Numbered from the stretch's first letter, positions 10,024 to 21,676 are shown. The stretch is 64,000 nucleotides of DNA from Prochlorococcus sp. MIT 0603 (GCF_000760215.1 NZ_JNAW01000001.1:186001-250000), one strand, 5' to 3'. The notes: a model not told the origin generated them from the letters alone. Numbers and translations: made by a program.

Positions 10024-11207
10024 GGCAATTCACTGCCAACGGCCTCTTCGATGCTTTGAAGTCCATGTCGATTGAGCTGAGAAGTTAAGCCTTTGAGAAT
10101 ATTTGGAACTAATATGGGACCTTGGAAAATCCACCCTGTATATACCTGGATTAGTGATGCGCCAGCGGTAATACGCTGCCATGCACTTTCGGGGGAGTCA
10201 ATCCCTCCTACGCCAATGAGAGTCAAGTCCTTTCCAGCACTTTTTCTAAGTAATTTCATTATTTCAACAGCTCTATTACGTAGTGGGTTTCCGCTAAGAC
10301 CACCATCTTCTAGGCTTAGGGGGTTCCCAGTTCGAGTGATGATTCTATTCTCTAGACCTAGTCGGTTGAGACTAGTGTTAACCGCTATAATCCCCGCTAA
10401 GCCCTCTTGATAGGCTACTTCCACAAGATTATCTATTTGATCATTGTCTATATCTGGCGCAATTTTGGCCAATAGAGGCGGGCAGGAGGGAATACGCCGG
10501 AGTCGTTTGATTAATCGACTTAATTGATGTGAATCTTGTAATTTCCTTAGCCCTGGGGTGTTTGGAGAACTTACGTTGATTACTGCATAGTCAGCAAATA
10601 CTGAGAGTATTTCAAGAGAAGAAGCGTAATCATCTGCTGCTTGTTCAAGAGGGGTTACTTTTGATTTTCCAAAATTAAGACCGATAATTGATGCTCTACT
10701 GCCAGGTGGTGGAACTTTTTGTTTTTCTAGTGTTTTTTTCATTTGCTTAGCACCATTATTATTAAAGCCCATACGATTTAAAGCGGCTTTTTCTTTGGAA
10801 AGTCGAAAAAGCCTAGGCTTCGGATTGCCTAACTGCGCATGCCAAGTTACTGTCCCAAGTTCTGTAAACCCAAAACCAAAGTTATTCCAAATAGAAGCTG
10901 CAATACCATCCTTATCAAAACCTGCCGCAAGACCTATGGGATTCTTAAAGTTACACCCAAATAAGTTTTGTTCTAATTTAATATCTGCAAAACTTAGTTC
11001 TTTAGCTAAAGATGTTAATGCATGCGAAACTCCTGGCCAATCTTTATAAAGAGATGCTTGTCGCAGGCTATGAAGGGTAAGTTGAGTTAAGTTCTCTGCA
11101 TCTATTCCTTCATCATTAGCTAATATTGGACCAAGAAATTGCTTGTATAAATATTGACTTGAGAAAAATTTTGGTTGTGACTTATTTTCCATTTTGTTGC
11201 TTGTCAT
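10014..11207 (-). CDS. pyrD: Dihydroorotate dehydrogenase (quinone), class 2
   Basis: Oxidises dihydroorotate to orotate in pyrimidine synthesis and passes electrons to membrane quinone. Class 2 features are the N-terminal extension that would dock to the membrane, [18 protein letters not shown] and [12 protein letters not shown], whose Ser serves as the catalytic base in this class. The C-terminal FMN phosphate site is GVGGI...G and QVYTG. The frame could start at a GTG at 11213, an ATG at 11207 or an ATG at 11192; I took 11207. All of them overlap the end of rnhA, so expression is probably coupled to it. Confidence 0.95.
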   Translation of the reverse strand: MTSNKMENKSQPKFFSSQYLYKQFLGPILANDEGIDAENLTQLTLHSLRQASLYKDWPGVSHALTSLAKELSFADIKLEQNLFGCNFKNPIGLAAGFDKDGIAASIWNNFGFGFTELGTVTWHAQLGNPKPRLFRLSKEKAALNRMGFNNNGAKQMKKTLEKQKVPPPGSRASIIGLNFGKSKVTPLEQAADDYASSLEILSVFADYAVINVSSPNTPGLRKLQDSHQLSRLIKRLRRIPSCPPLLAKIAPDIDNDQIDNLVEVAYQEGLAGIIAVNTSLNRLGLENRIITRTGNPLSLEDGGLSGNPLRNRAVEIMKLLRKSAGKDLTLIGVGGIDSPESAWQRITAGASLIQVYTGWIFQGPILVPNILKGLTSQLNRHGLQSIEEAVGSELPWI

Positions 11208-11682
11208 AATCACATTGAAGTTTTATCGCAATTTTTTTTGAAAAGCACACAGCGATATAATCGACTCTTTCATTGTCTGGATCACCATTATGTCCTTTGA
11301 CATATTGAAAAGATACATCTAATAGGCGAGAGTTATCTAACTCTTTCCATAGATCTTCATTTAGTACTTGTTTCCCATTAGATTTTTTCCATCCTTTTTT
11401 CTTCCATCCTGTCATCCAATTTTCAAATCCATCAATTAAATATTTGCTATCTGTTTTAATTTTAAGATTTGGATGCCTCTCTAGATCCCTTAGTTTTTTT
11501 AATACTTCTAGCCCAGCTTTGAGTTCCATACGATTATTCGTTGTTTTAGGTTCAAAGCCACCTAATTCTTCAATGCAACCATCTTCAAAATGGATTAGTG
11601 CCCCCCATCCTCCTGGACCAGGATTGCCACTACAAGCACCATCAGTTGCTGCTGCTATTGCCCGCCCATGTCTATTAATCAT
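11182..11682 (-). CDS. rnhA: Ribonuclease HI
   Basis: Cuts the RNA strand of RNA:DNA hybrids, for example R-loops and primer remnants. The acidic catalytic set is visible: Asp in [15 protein letters not shown], Glu in [11 protein letters not shown], Asp in [10 protein letters not shown] and the late Asp in NERVDYIA. The length of 166 residues is normal. The ATG at 11682 lies only two bases beyond the T-tract of the rplL terminator and has no visible Shine-Dalgarno, so its mRNA either comes from read-through or starts inside or very near the coding region. It is followed by the overlapping pyrD. Confidence 0.95.
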   Translation of the reverse strand: MINRHGRAIAAATDGACSGNPGPGGWGALIHFEDGCIEELGGFEPKTTNNRMELKAGLEVLKKLRDLERHPNLKIKTDSKYLIDGFENWMTGWKKKGWKKSNGKQVLNEDLWKELDNSRLLDVSFQYVKGHNGDPDNERVDYIAVCFSKKIAIKLQCDYDKQQNGK

Positions 11683-11684
11683 TT

Positions 11685-11713
11685 GAAAAAAAGAGCCGGT
11701 CGTTTAGACCGGC
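11685..11713 (-). terminator. Rho-independent terminator of the rplL operon
   Basis: Read on the minus strand, the 7-base stem GCCGGTC / GACCGGC with loop TAAAC is followed by T, C and a run of seven T. It is a strong intrinsic terminator placed about 45 bases after the rplL stop and directly before the rnhA start codon. Confidence 0.93.
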
Positions 11714-11758
11714 GTAATTTAGAGGGTTTGATTATTCTTGCTGAAGAATAGATGGATA

Positions 11759-12151
11759 TTACTTCAGGCTTACTTTACCTCCAACTTCCTCTATGGCTTT
11801 TTTGAGGGCCTCAGCTTCATCTTTAGAAGCTCCTTCCTTGATGGTTTTCGGAGCTGCTTCGACCATTGCTTTTGCATCTCCAAGGCCTAAACCAGTAGCA
11901 TTACGAACTTCTTTTAATACCTTGATTTTAGCAGAAGCATCGAAGCTTTCGAGTACAACATCAAATTCGGTTTTTTCTTCAGCAGCAGCTTCGCCACCAC
12001 CACCGCCAGCACCTGGTGCTGCCATTACGACACCAGCAGATGGTGCTGCTGAAACCCCAAAGGCCTCTTCTATTTGTTTAACAAGCTCAGAGGCTTCTAG
12101 CAAGGAAAGAGTTTTGAGTGACTCAAGAATCTCGTCTGTTTTTGAAGACAT
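11759..12151 (-). CDS. rplL: Ribosomal protein L7/L12
   Basis: The stalk protein of the 50S subunit that recruits and stimulates translation factors. The 130-residue chain has the N-terminal dimerisation helices, a hinge rich in Ala and Gly (about residues 36-60, with a poly-Gly run), and the C-terminal domain with KIKVLKEVR and [12 protein letters not shown]. It follows rplJ by 56 bases, as usual, and is the last gene before the strong terminator at 11685-11713. Confidence 0.98.
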   Translation of the reverse strand: MSSKTDEILESLKTLSLLEASELVKQIEEAFGVSAAPSAGVVMAAPGAGGGGGEAAAEEKTEFDVVLESFDASAKIKVLKEVRNATGLGLGDAKAMVEAAPKTIKEGASKDEAEALKKAIEEVGGKVSLK

Positions 12152-12207
12152 GATTGTAATTCAACAAGTATTTAGGGAGAAAAAGATTTAGTCGAAGATT
12201 GAGCTAA

Positions 12208-12735
12208 TTAGCTTTCGCTATTCTCAGCATGTTGATTAAGCGATCTAACAAGACCAGAAGGAACTTCATTAATACCAACAGCAATCTTGGCTGTGATGGA
12301 ATTTAATGCCCCTGCAATTTGTGCCATAAGTACTTCTTTTGAAGGTAGAGCAGCAATTGCATTGATTTCATCCTGAGTTAGAAGTTTGCCTTCAAAAAGG
12401 CCTCCTTTCGTCTCGGACTTTTTAGTTTCTTTTTGGAATGTTTGTACGGCTTTTAGGGCACTACCCACATCGCCTTTTACAAGAACGAATGCATTTGTCC
12501 CAGTTAAGAGTGATTCAAGGCCTGACCAAGACGAATTTCCATTAATAGCTTTACGCATCAAAGTGTTTTTAGTCACTTTGCAAATGCCACTGCTTGCTTC
12601 TAAACGAGCACGCAGATCGGACATTTCTTTAATGGATAAGCCCTTGTAATCAAGAACTAAAGCCATTTCAGCTTCATCGAGGAGGCCTTTAATCTCTTCG
12701 ACAATTTGTTTTTTGCTCTCCAGCGTGCGGCCCAT
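12208..12735 (-). CDS. rplJ: Ribosomal protein L10
   Basis: Forms the base of the L7/L12 stalk on 23S rRNA. I chose the internal ATG at 12735, giving 175 residues, because the family begins at about [19 protein letters not shown]. The frame runs 12 codons further upstream to 12771, but those codons do not look like L10. Recognisable parts are the N-terminal helix, YKGLSIKEM and [10 protein letters not shown], with the C-terminal helix that binds L7/L12 dimers. An L10-type leader RNA lies just upstream and suggests feedback control of rplJ-rplL translation. Confidence 0.96.
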   Translation of the reverse strand: MGRTLESKKQIVEEIKGLLDEAEMALVLDYKGLSIKEMSDLRARLEASSGICKVTKNTLMRKAINGNSSWSGLESLLTGTNAFVLVKGDVGSALKAVQTFQKETKKSETKGGLFEGKLLTQDEINAIAALPSKEVLMAQIAGALNSITAKIAVGINEVPSGLVRSLNQHAENSES

Positions 12736-12849
12736 AGTAATTGGATCGAATCGGGGGAAGAAGCCGGACACACGGCCGAATTTATCTCAATATTTATAAG
12801 AGATTCGAGGCCGCTGTCGATTCAATCCAGAGTTGGAAAATCTTTGCGT

Positions 12850-12950
12850 CTACCTCGGCAGGCTTTATATGACTTTCTCAACAAAAATTGATTTTGAAGA
12901 AAAAATTACTACCTGCTGTCTTTGGCCGGGCGCATGCCCGTTTGGTGTCA
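12850..12950 (-). promoter_or_regulatory. L10-type ribosomal protein leader RNA
   Basis: On the minus strand between rplA and rplJ lie the two hallmark strands of the L10 leader: AAAGACAGCAGGTAG (about 12909-12923) and CCTGCCGAGGTAG (12850-12862). Their ACAGCAGGT/CCTGCCGAGG internal loop is the known binding site of the L10-L7/L12 complex. A GC hairpin, CGGGC and GCCCG around GCAT (12927-12940), sits just upstream. By analogy with other bacteria, binding of surplus L10 complex would repress rplJ-rplL. I base this on motif recognition, not on a covariance search. Confidence 0.85.
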
Positions 12951-12982
12951 ACCAATGAGTTAAACATACACTAAAGAGGTGC

Positions 12983-13687
12983 TTATTCTTCTTTGCTGTC
13001 TTGTAAAGCAGTAATATCAATTTCTATGGAAGGACCCATGGTTGAAGAGATATAAAGACTTTTCCAGTAACGACCTTTGGATCCACTGGGTTTATTGCGA
13101 TCGATTGTTTCGTGCAAGACTTTTAGGTTTTCTAAAAGATCTTCTGCAGAAAAGCTTGCTTTACCAAAACGTACATGAACAATTCCTGCTCGATCAGCTC
13201 TGAATTCAAGTTTTCCAGCTTTAAACTCTTTAATTGCACCATCTAAGTCTGTAGTAACTGTTCCTGCTTTAGGGTTTGGCATTAAACCTCTAGGTCCAAG
13301 CACTCGTCCTAACTTCGCTACTTTAGGCATCATGTCAGGAGTTGCTATAAGGAGATCGAAGTTCATTTCTCCTTTATTAATTGAATCAATAAGATCTTCT
13401 TCACCAGCCAAGTCTGCACCTGAAGCGGTTGCTTCACTTACTTTTTCGCCTTTTGCTATAACGGCAATTCGTATTTTTTGCCCAGTACCCTTTGGTAATG
13501 CAACTGTTGTCCTGAGTTGTTGGTCAGTATATTTTGGATCTATACCTAATCGAGCATGAGCTTCTATCGTCTCATCAAATTTAGCGTTTGCAGTTTCCTT
13601 TACTAATTTGATTGCTTCGATAGGTAAATAAGACTTTGCCTCAACCTTTGAGGTAAGGCTAGCCATTCTTTTTGAGATTTTTGTCAT
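12983..13687 (-). CDS. rplA: Ribosomal protein L1
   Basis: Forms the mobile L1 stalk at the E site, and in many bacteria represses its own operon. The 234-residue chain has the family features [29 protein letters not shown], the central [16 protein letters not shown] and the closing [11 protein letters not shown]. The ATG at 13687 fits. It lies between rplK and the L10 leader in the standard ribosomal order. Confidence 0.98.
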   Translation of the reverse strand: MTKISKRMASLTSKVEAKSYLPIEAIKLVKETANAKFDETIEAHARLGIDPKYTDQQLRTTVALPKGTGQKIRIAVIAKGEKVSEATASGADLAGEEDLIDSINKGEMNFDLLIATPDMMPKVAKLGRVLGPRGLMPNPKAGTVTTDLDGAIKEFKAGKLEFRADRAGIVHVRFGKASFSAEDLLENLKVLHETIDRNKPSGSKGRYWKSLYISSTMGPSIEIDITALQDSKEE

Positions 13688-13768
13688 GGGTTTTTGGGGT
13701 TATTGCGACAAGGATGTCTCCCCCTGATAATTGATAAAAGTCTACTTTGAAGGAGATCGAGAAGAGAG

Positions 13769-14194
13769 TTACTTATTTATGGAAACGCCCATATTTCGAG
13801 CAGTCCCTTCAATTACTTTCATTGCTGATTCAATGCTATTGCAATTGAGATCAGGCAATTTTGTTTTAGCGATTTCTTCAAGTTGAGCACGGTTAATACT
13901 ACCTACTTGACCCTTGGCTGAGTCTCCAGAACCTTTTGAAATACCTGCAGCTTTTGTAATTAAAACTGAGGCTGGAGGGGTTTTAGTTATGAAGGTGAAA
14001 CTTCTATCTTCAAATACAGAAATTTCTACAGGTATAACAAACCCTGCTTTTTCTTGTGTTCTTGCATTGTATTCTTTGCAAAAAGCCATGATATTTACAC
14101 CATGTTGTCCTAGAGCAGGTCCAACTGGTGGCGCTGGATTAGCTTTGCCAGCCTGAAGGGCTAACTTGATAACAGCAACAATTTTCTTTGCCAT
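13769..14194 (-). CDS. rplK: Ribosomal protein L11
   Basis: Binds the GTPase-associated centre of 23S rRNA and takes part in factor binding and Rel sensing. I chose the ATG at 14194, which gives 141 residues and the canonical start [18 protein letters not shown]; the frame continues 29 codons further upstream but without L11 character. It has the proline-rich [16 protein letters not shown] and the C-terminal rRNA-binding domain ending TARNMGVSI. It follows nusG in the conserved order. Confidence 0.98.
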   Translation of the reverse strand: MAKKIVAVIKLALQAGKANPAPPVGPALGQHGVNIMAFCKEYNARTQEKAGFVIPVEISVFEDRSFTFITKTPPASVLITKAAGISKGSGDSAKGQVGSINRAQLEEIAKTKLPDLNCNSIESAMKVIEGTARNMGVSINK

Positions 14195-14306
14195 ATTTAT
14201 TGAAAATGATGAATTACGAAATGCCTTGATAAAGGAAAGCTTCGAAAAGGTTTTAGTAAACCTACTTGTTTGTCTGCCCATACATTATGCATGAGCAATG
14301 AATCAG

Positions 14307-14966
14307 TTAGTTCTGTTTACTGATCTGAGAGAATTCTAGTTCTACAGGAGTTTCTCTTCCAAAGATTGAAAGAAGCGCCTTCAATTTGTTTCGCTCACCT
14401 GAAACTTCTATAACTTCTCCCTGGAAATCTTTGAAAGGCCCTGAAGTTACAATGATTTGATCTCCTTCAGCCAAATCGAGCTTAACCACAGTTTTCTTCT
14501 CAGCTGCTCGTTTGAAAATCCTATTGACTTCTTGGCGACTAAGTGGCCTTGGCTTGATATGACCTCTACCTCTTCCAGTTGCTCGTCGGTCTTCAGCTCC
14601 AACAAAATTAATAACGTTAGGAGTACTTCGAACTGCCATCATTGTGTCTTCATCCAAAATCATGCGAACTAGGACATAACCAGGGAAGACTTTCTCTTCA
14701 GTAGATTGTCGACTCCCATCTTTTTTTAGTTTTACAGCAGGTGTTTGAGGTATTTCGATTTCTAGGATTCTAGTACTAACACCTAGTGTTACTGCTCTTT
14801 GCTCAAGGGTAGCTTTTACTTTCTTTTCACAACTTGATGCAACTTGAATTGCATACCAACGAGCAATAGATGTATTACCAGATAAATTTGGCTCCTCTCC
14901 TGATGAAGGAATAATAGGATCCATCACCTTGTTAGGTTCTTGGGGTGTGGGATCAATTTCTGACAC
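14307..14966 (-). CDS. nusG: Transcription termination/antitermination factor NusG
   Basis: Couples RNA polymerase with ribosomes or Rho. The 219 residues comprise a poor N-terminal tail of about 35 residues, the NGN domain (WYAIQVASSCEKKV to FPGYVLVRM and VINFVG) and a C-terminal KOW domain (DQIIVTSGPFKDFQGEV). The start taken here is a GTG at 14966; an in-frame ATG at 14924 is possible and would cut only the tail. It lies between secE and rplK. Confidence 0.96.
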   Translation of the reverse strand: MSEIDPTPQEPNKVMDPIIPSSGEEPNLSGNTSIARWYAIQVASSCEKKVKATLEQRAVTLGVSTRILEIEIPQTPAVKLKKDGSRQSTEEKVFPGYVLVRMILDEDTMMAVRSTPNVINFVGAEDRRATGRGRGHIKPRPLSRQEVNRIFKRAAEKKTVVKLDLAEGDQIIVTSGPFKDFQGEVIEVSGERNKLKALLSIFGRETPVELEFSQISKQN

Positions 14967-15019
14967 GTTTAAATTAAAAATAGATGAGTGAAATGGAAAG
15001 GTGTTGAAACTTTATTGAT

Positions 15020-15262
15020 TCAACGGAAGATGAGTGATGCTCCCCAGCCGAAAAAACGACTGACAGAAGCTATTAATGCTGCAGATAGAGTAACCATAAG
15101 GATGACTGCGATTGATTCGCTAAATAGTTGTTGACGGCTTGGCCATACAACTAGCTTTAATTCATCAATAGTAGAGCCAAGAAAACCTTTTTTGGGAGTC
15201 GGTTTATTCTCGCCTTCAGGTGTGATTGGATTTGGTGTCTCTTGAGGAGTTGAACTGGTCAC
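15020..15262 (-). CDS. secE: Preprotein translocase subunit SecE
   Basis: A small membrane subunit that clamps SecY in the plasma and thylakoid membranes. The 80-residue chain has a polar Pro/Thr-rich N-terminus, the conserved amphipathic helix with LKLVVWPSRQQ, and one transmembrane helix (about 50-72). It starts with GTG at 15262. It is the first gene of the secE-nusG-rplK-rplA-rplJ-rplL string, downstream of clpB. Confidence 0.95.
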   Translation of the reverse strand: MTSSTPQETPNPITPEGENKPTPKKGFLGSTIDELKLVVWPSRQQLFSESIAVILMVTLSAALIASVSRFFGWGASLIFR

Positions 15263-15341
15263 TTTATATAAGCTTGAGGAAGTGATCCCTTTTAAGCTAT
15301 TGATTATATATAAATAATAGATTATATAGCGAAGATAAGTA

Positions 15342-18068
15342 TTATTGTTCAGGAGAAAATTCTAATGATTTTGGGCTTTCCTTAGAAGCTCTAACGCGTA
15401 TTGCTTTAGTCCCAAGGAACTCGTTCTCTAATATTTTTGTTGCTAGAGGGTTCTCTATGCGACGTCTGATGATTCGTCTTAGTGGTCTTGCACCATATTC
15501 AGGTTCATATGCTTCAAGAGCAAGAGTTTCAATTGTAGTAGTGTCTATACGAAGTTCTAAACCTTGTTCGGCTAATAATTTTGAGAGATCGGCTAATTGA
15601 AGCTGGATTATTTGTTTGAGATCATTTTTTGAAAGTGGCTGGAAACGGATCACTTCATCAATTCGATTTAAAAATTCAGGTCGAAAATTCTTACCAAGCT
15701 CAATATCAATACTATCTGTGAGTTTTGCTTCTAATTCTTTCTTATCAAAATCATTAGTTTGAAATAATTTTGCATTTTTTAAAATTTCTCTGCTTGCTAG
15801 ATTACTTGTCATGACTAGTACTGTATGCCTGAAATCAATTGTTCTACCTTGAGAGTCTGTTAAACGGCCATCATCTAACACTTGTAAAAGGATATTGAAT
15901 ACTTCTGGGTGAGCTTTTTCTACTTCATCTAATAAAAGAACTGAATAAGGGCGTCTTCTAATTGCTTCTGTCAGTTGCCCCCCCTGTTCATATCCCACAT
16001 ATCCAGGAGGAGCGCCAATTAATCGTGCTACTGCATTGCGCTCCATGAATTCACTCATGTCTAGTCTTACTAGTGCTTCTGACTCATCAAACAAAGAAGC
16101 GGCAAGAGTTTTGGCAAGTTCTGTTTTACCTACTCCTGTTGGTCCTAGAAAAAGAAAAGATCCAATAGGTCTTCGACTATCCTTCATGCCAGCACGTGCT
16201 CTTTTTATTGCTGCAGCAACTGCTTTAACAGCTTGTGTTTGACCAATGACTTTTTCTGATAAATCATTTTCTAGTTCTAATAACTTTTGCCTTTCATCAG
16301 CAAGGACTTTATTGACTGGTATCCCTGTCCAACGAGCCACTATATCTGCAATATCGTCGGACTCGACTTCATTTTTTATAAGTGCTTTTCCCTGAATTTT
16401 TAACTCTTTTAAAGTTTTCTCGATATCAATAAACTTTCTTTGTAAGAAATGAAGATCATTGAATTGAAGTTTTGCAGCTTCTTCTAAATCACCATTTTCC
16501 TCAGCCTCAGTAATTAAAAAATTAATATCTTTTTCTTCTTTAGAGAGATCATTTAATTCATCTATAATTTCTTTTTGATGATTCCATTCCTCAATTAGTT
16601 CACTTAGCTTTCTCTCTAGAAAGTACTTTTGAGATCTAATTTCTTCAGTTTTATCTTCAGACTTTACAGGATTATTTTCACCCAAGTCTATTTGAATTTT
16701 TTCAAGATTTGATTCAGCTTCTTCAATTGCTTTAGGTTTAGATGTTAGTTCCATTCTTATTTGAGCAGCAGCTTCATCAATAAGATCGATTGCTTTATCT
16801 GGCAAACAGCGATCACTGATATATCTATCAGCTAAACAATTTGCTGTTATTAAAGCCTCATCGGAAATTTTTACTTTGTGGTGATTTTCATATCGCTCTT
16901 TAACACCTCTTAAAATTTCAATGCTTAAGTCTATAGAAGGCTCTTTAATATTAACCTTTTGGAATCTTCTGTTAAGAGCTTGATCCTTCTCAATGGTTTG
17001 ACGATAGTTCTCTGGTGTAGTTGTACCAATGCATCTAATCTCTCCATTAGCAAGAACAGGTTTTAATAAGTTTCCTGCATCTGTAGTTGATCTCTCGTTG
17101 CTAAGAATTGTATGTATTTCATCGATAAATAAAACAACACCTGTATTAGTATTACTTGCTTCTTTTAATACAGCCCTTAATCTTTCTTCAAATTGCCCTC
17201 TAAATTTCGTTCCTGCTATTAAAGCTCCTATATCAAGTGAAATTAGCTTTAAACCCTTCATTGAATCTGGAACTTCTCCTTTAATTATTTTTTGTGCTAA
17301 TAACTGAGCCATTGCTGTTTTCCCAACTCCAGGAGATCCAATGAGCACAGGATTATTTTTACTTCTTCGAGATAATACTTTCATTGTTAGATGTAATTCA
17401 TCATCCCTCCCAATGACAGGATCGAAGTCACCAGAATTGGCTGCCAAGGTAAGATCTTTACCATAGATTTCTAAGGCATTAGGTTCTTTTTCAATAATTA
17501 AAGCCTTTTCAGAATTATTTATCTTAGGTTCAATAAAGTTACTTTTATCATTATTTGATAATCCATCTTTATTAGTAGAATTTACAGTTTTATAGTTAGA
17601 TTTATTAATTATATTGTCTTTGGTTAATTTAGGTAACCGCCTTAGTTCTCCCTCTAATATTTCGCTTGTTAATCCAAACTCTTTGAAAAGTTCATTACCA
17701 ATTCTATTGTCTCTACCTAGTGCAATAAGTAAGTGGGATATTTCTATATAATTTGACCCCCATCTTTTACGGAAACTATTTGCAGTATCTAGTAGTATTT
17801 CAAGATCCTCACCTATAAACAATTGATCTGAATCTGTTGTTTCTATTCCTGCAAGAAACCCTTCCAGTTTATCTAGGAGATCAGAGTCATTGATAGGTAT
17901 TGCTTGAATAATATTTCTGTACTTTTCTTCACTAAAAAGTATTTGAAGAATGTGTTCTATATCTAAATACTCATGTCTCCATCGACGAGCTTCTATTTCA
18001 CTTGCAAGTAATAGATTCCATGCGTCTTCACTAAAATGATCAGGATTTGATGTAAGACTTTGTTGCAT
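15342..18068 (-). CDS. clpB: ClpB-family AAA+ disaggregase
   Basis: An Hsp100-type unfoldase of 908 residues, expected to work with DnaK to resolve aggregates. It has a Clp N-domain (1-150), a low-complexity Lys/Asn/Ser linker, AAA1 with Walker A GSPGVGKTA near 243 and Walker B FIDEIHT, and a coiled-coil middle domain (about 430-560). AAA2 follows, with GPTGVGKTE near 641 and LLLDEVEKAH. The middle domain marks ClpB rather than ClpA/ClpC. The long linker and divergent N-domain suggest the second cyanobacterial paralogue (often called ClpB2), not the heat-shock copy; this is an inference. It lies between gloA and secE. Confidence 0.93.
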   Translation of the reverse strand: MQQSLTSNPDHFSEDAWNLLLASEIEARRWRHEYLDIEHILQILFSEEKYRNIIQAIPINDSDLLDKLEGFLAGIETTDSDQLFIGEDLEILLDTANSFRKRWGSNYIEISHLLIALGRDNRIGNELFKEFGLTSEILEGELRRLPKLTKDNIINKSNYKTVNSTNKDGLSNNDKSNFIEPKINNSEKALIIEKEPNALEIYGKDLTLAANSGDFDPVIGRDDELHLTMKVLSRRSKNNPVLIGSPGVGKTAMAQLLAQKIIKGEVPDSMKGLKLISLDIGALIAGTKFRGQFEERLRAVLKEASNTNTGVVLFIDEIHTILSNERSTTDAGNLLKPVLANGEIRCIGTTTPENYRQTIEKDQALNRRFQKVNIKEPSIDLSIEILRGVKERYENHHKVKISDEALITANCLADRYISDRCLPDKAIDLIDEAAAQIRMELTSKPKAIEEAESNLEKIQIDLGENNPVKSEDKTEEIRSQKYFLERKLSELIEEWNHQKEIIDELNDLSKEEKDINFLITEAEENGDLEEAAKLQFNDLHFLQRKFIDIEKTLKELKIQGKALIKNEVESDDIADIVARWTGIPVNKVLADERQKLLELENDLSEKVIGQTQAVKAVAAAIKRARAGMKDSRRPIGSFLFLGPTGVGKTELAKTLAASLFDESEALVRLDMSEFMERNAVARLIGAPPGYVGYEQGGQLTEAIRRRPYSVLLLDEVEKAHPEVFNILLQVLDDGRLTDSQGRTIDFRHTVLVMTSNLASREILKNAKLFQTNDFDKKELEAKLTDSIDIELGKNFRPEFLNRIDEVIRFQPLSKNDLKQIIQLQLADLSKLLAEQGLELRIDTTTIETLALEAYEPEYGARPLRRIIRRRIENPLATKILENEFLGTKAIRVRASKESPKSLEFSPEQ

Positions 18069-18104
18069 TGATTTAGATCTGATTGTCTGAATAAAGATTT
18101 TGAA

Positions 18105-18506
18105 TCAGTTTTGGAGATCCCTTGAGGAGATATTAATTAATTCAATTTTGTAGCCATCTGGGTCTTCGATGAAAGCAATAATTGTTTTCCCATGTTTCAT
18201 GGGACCAGGTTGACGAATAACTGTCCCACCATTCTTTTCAATAAATGTGCAAGTTTCATAAATATTTTCAACACCTAAAGCGATATGACCAAAACCATTA
18301 CCTAATTGATAACTCGAAGTATCCCAATTGTGAGTAAGCTCAAGCACGGTTGAATTGCTTTCAGCGCCATAGCCAAGAAATGCCAGAGTAAATCGTCCAT
18401 TGGGGTAATCTTTTTGTCTTAAAAGCTTCATGCCTAATGTTTTGGTGTAAAACCGAATGGATTTTTCCAGATCCCCGACACGAAGCATGGTATGAAGTAT
18501 TTGCAT
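18105..18506 (-). CDS. gloA: Lactoylglutathione lyase (glyoxalase I)
   Basis: Converts the hemithioacetal of methylglyoxal and glutathione to S-lactoylglutathione. The 133-residue, two-repeat VOC protein has the metal ligands of bacterial GloA in place: His in [12 protein letters not shown] (H5), Glu in VLELTHNW, His in GFGHIALGV and Glu in GYKIELI. The ATG at 18506 gives the standard N-terminus. It is 36 bases upstream of clpB on the same strand and may be co-transcribed. It is divergent from eno. Confidence 0.95.
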   Translation of the reverse strand: MQILHTMLRVGDLEKSIRFYTKTLGMKLLRQKDYPNGRFTLAFLGYGAESNSTVLELTHNWDTSSYQLGNGFGHIALGVENIYETCTFIEKNGGTVIRQPGPMKHGKTIIAFIEDPDGYKIELINISSRDLQN

Positions 18507-18642
18507 GTTTAAGCAACTCTTTCTCTTAAGTTATCTCTATTTTGCTTGGTATTTACAGTTTTAAGAAAGCTGTCAAATCCCAGAACCCTAAAATAATGGA
18601 AGTCAAAGGCCCTTGAAAATCATAAGATCTAGTAAAGCCTAA

Positions 18643-19950
<1,308 letters not shown>

Positions 19951-19981
19951 TGATTTAAATTTGAAAATTCATTATTTTGAA

Positions 19982-21676
19982 TTAAGTTAGCCTTTCTTTT
20001 TTATTTTCCTGAAGCCTTTCAATATTCTCATCTCTTCTTATTCTCATTTGTAGCCTTAACCATTTCAAAGTAATTGGTAAAGCTATAGCTATAGGGAATA
20101 ACGCGAAGATATTTTTACCGTTGGACCCTAAAAGTGCAGCAGATATACCAAGACAACCTAATAGTATTGATTGTCCCATTGATTGTTGAGCAATAATCAT
20201 TCGCCTAAGCTGTCTATCCGATTCACCTAGCCTTATTTGTAGTTGGAGGTCACCTTGCTCTAGTCTTTCGAGATTTTCATCTAGCCGTTTAGGTAGGCCT
20301 ACTGCTTTGCTACCTATCTCTCCAAACTGTCTACCTATTTCATTTATTAAATCATTAGAGTTGGAATTGTTTGAAGTCATTAGAGGAATTAGGTATGGCT
20401 TTGTTATTGCTATTAGATTAAAGCTTGGATCGAGACTTCTTCCTACTCCTTCAAAAGTAGACAGAGCTCTCATGACAAAAATTAACTCAACAGGCAATCT
20501 AAATGGCTGTCCATAAACTAATTCATAAAGGTCTACAGATAGTTTTTCAATTGTCTTTGAGTCGAATGGTGGAGTAAGCCTTTCTTTTAACATTATTCGA
20601 ATCAACCGTCTAACAGGACCTAAATCGATTCCTTTGGCGAGCAAGCCAGCATCTTGCAATTCTTTGACAAGCTGAGGTGCATCTTGAAGCGCTGCAGCTC
20701 TTACCATGCTTCCAATCCTATTTGTTAGCCTAGTTGAAAGCATTCCCATCATCCCAAAGTCATAGAAGATGAGAGAACCATCTGATGCGACTGCAAGATT
20801 CCCAGGATGAGGATCTGCATGGAAAAAACCGAATTGAATAAGTTGCTTTAAGTAACTAGATGCACCTAGCTCGGCGATCTTTGAAGGGTCGATATTGTTA
20901 TTTCTTAGTTCTGACTGATCATTTATTTTGATCCCTGGAAGATAATCCAAGCAAAGAACTTTTTTTGTACTTAGTTCCCATACAACGCCTGGAACCTTGA
21001 TTTTCGGCTCATCTAAGAATTGTTGACGGAACCTTGCTGCATATTGAGCCTCTATTTTGAAATCAAGTTCTTTTAATAAAACCTTTTTACATTCTTTTGC
21101 CATGGCAACCCAATCTCTTCCTTTGCTAAAAGATTTATTTTTTTGCAAGAAACCTGCTACTTGTTGCATTATTTCGAGATCAAGTTTGAATAAGCCTTCT
21201 AATCCAGGTCTCTGTACTTTGAAAATTACTTTGCGCCCACTGCTTAGGCATGCTTTATGAACTTGCGCTATTGAAGCTGCTGCAAGTGGCTTCTTATCAA
21301 TATCAATGATCTCCTTGCAACGATCGCCAAGTTCTTTTTCTATGATTTCTTGTGTTTTTTCAAAACCAAAAGGTGGAACTCGATCTTGTAAATCTGCCAG
21401 CTCTATAATCCAGTTTCTTGGTAATACATCAGGTCTTGCTGAAATTAATTGCCCAAGCTTTATAAATGCAGAGCCTAGATTAATTAATTTTCTTGTTAAC
21501 CACTTGGCTCTAACTTTTTGTCTACCTTGTTCATTCTTTGACGAGAAACCATTTATATAAGACCATCTTTGTGAGTCTAACCATAGATAGAATAATAATG
21601 TAAATACAGATATCCAAATTGTGATTGCACGGAAATATCTTCGTGAAAATTTCAGTAATAAGCCTTGAATTATCAA
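19982..21676 (-). CDS. ABC1/UbiB-family atypical kinase
   Basis: A 564-residue member of the AarF/UbiB/ADCK family, membrane-linked atypical kinases or ATPases tied to quinone or prenyl-lipid metabolism. The KxGQ motif (IKLGQLISARPDVLP), the Ala-rich loop AAASIAQVHKA, KVQRPGL, HADPHPGNL and the DFG-like DFGMMG are present. Hydrophobic segments near both ends (about 15-32 and 505-545) suggest membrane anchoring. The start is a TTG that overlaps the stop of the upstream small gene (TTGA), so translation is coupled. Its substrate is not known from sequence. Confidence 0.92.
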   Translation of the reverse strand: MIIQGLLLKFSRRYFRAITIWISVFTLLFYLWLDSQRWSYINGFSSKNEQGRQKVRAKWLTRKLINLGSAFIKLGQLISARPDVLPRNWIIELADLQDRVPPFGFEKTQEIIEKELGDRCKEIIDIDKKPLAAASIAQVHKACLSSGRKVIFKVQRPGLEGLFKLDLEIMQQVAGFLQKNKSFSKGRDWVAMAKECKKVLLKELDFKIEAQYAARFRQQFLDEPKIKVPGVVWELSTKKVLCLDYLPGIKINDQSELRNNNIDPSKIAELGASSYLKQLIQFGFFHADPHPGNLAVASDGSLIFYDFGMMGMLSTRLTNRIGSMVRAAALQDAPQLVKELQDAGLLAKGIDLGPVRRLIRIMLKERLTPPFDSKTIEKLSVDLYELVYGQPFRLPVELIFVMRALSTFEGVGRSLDPSFNLIAITKPYLIPLMTSNNSNSNDLINEIGRQFGEIGSKAVGLPKRLDENLERLEQGDLQLQIRLGESDRQLRRMIIAQQSMGQSILLGCLGISAALLGSNGKNIFALFPIAIALPITLKWLRLQMRIRRDENIERLQENKKERLT

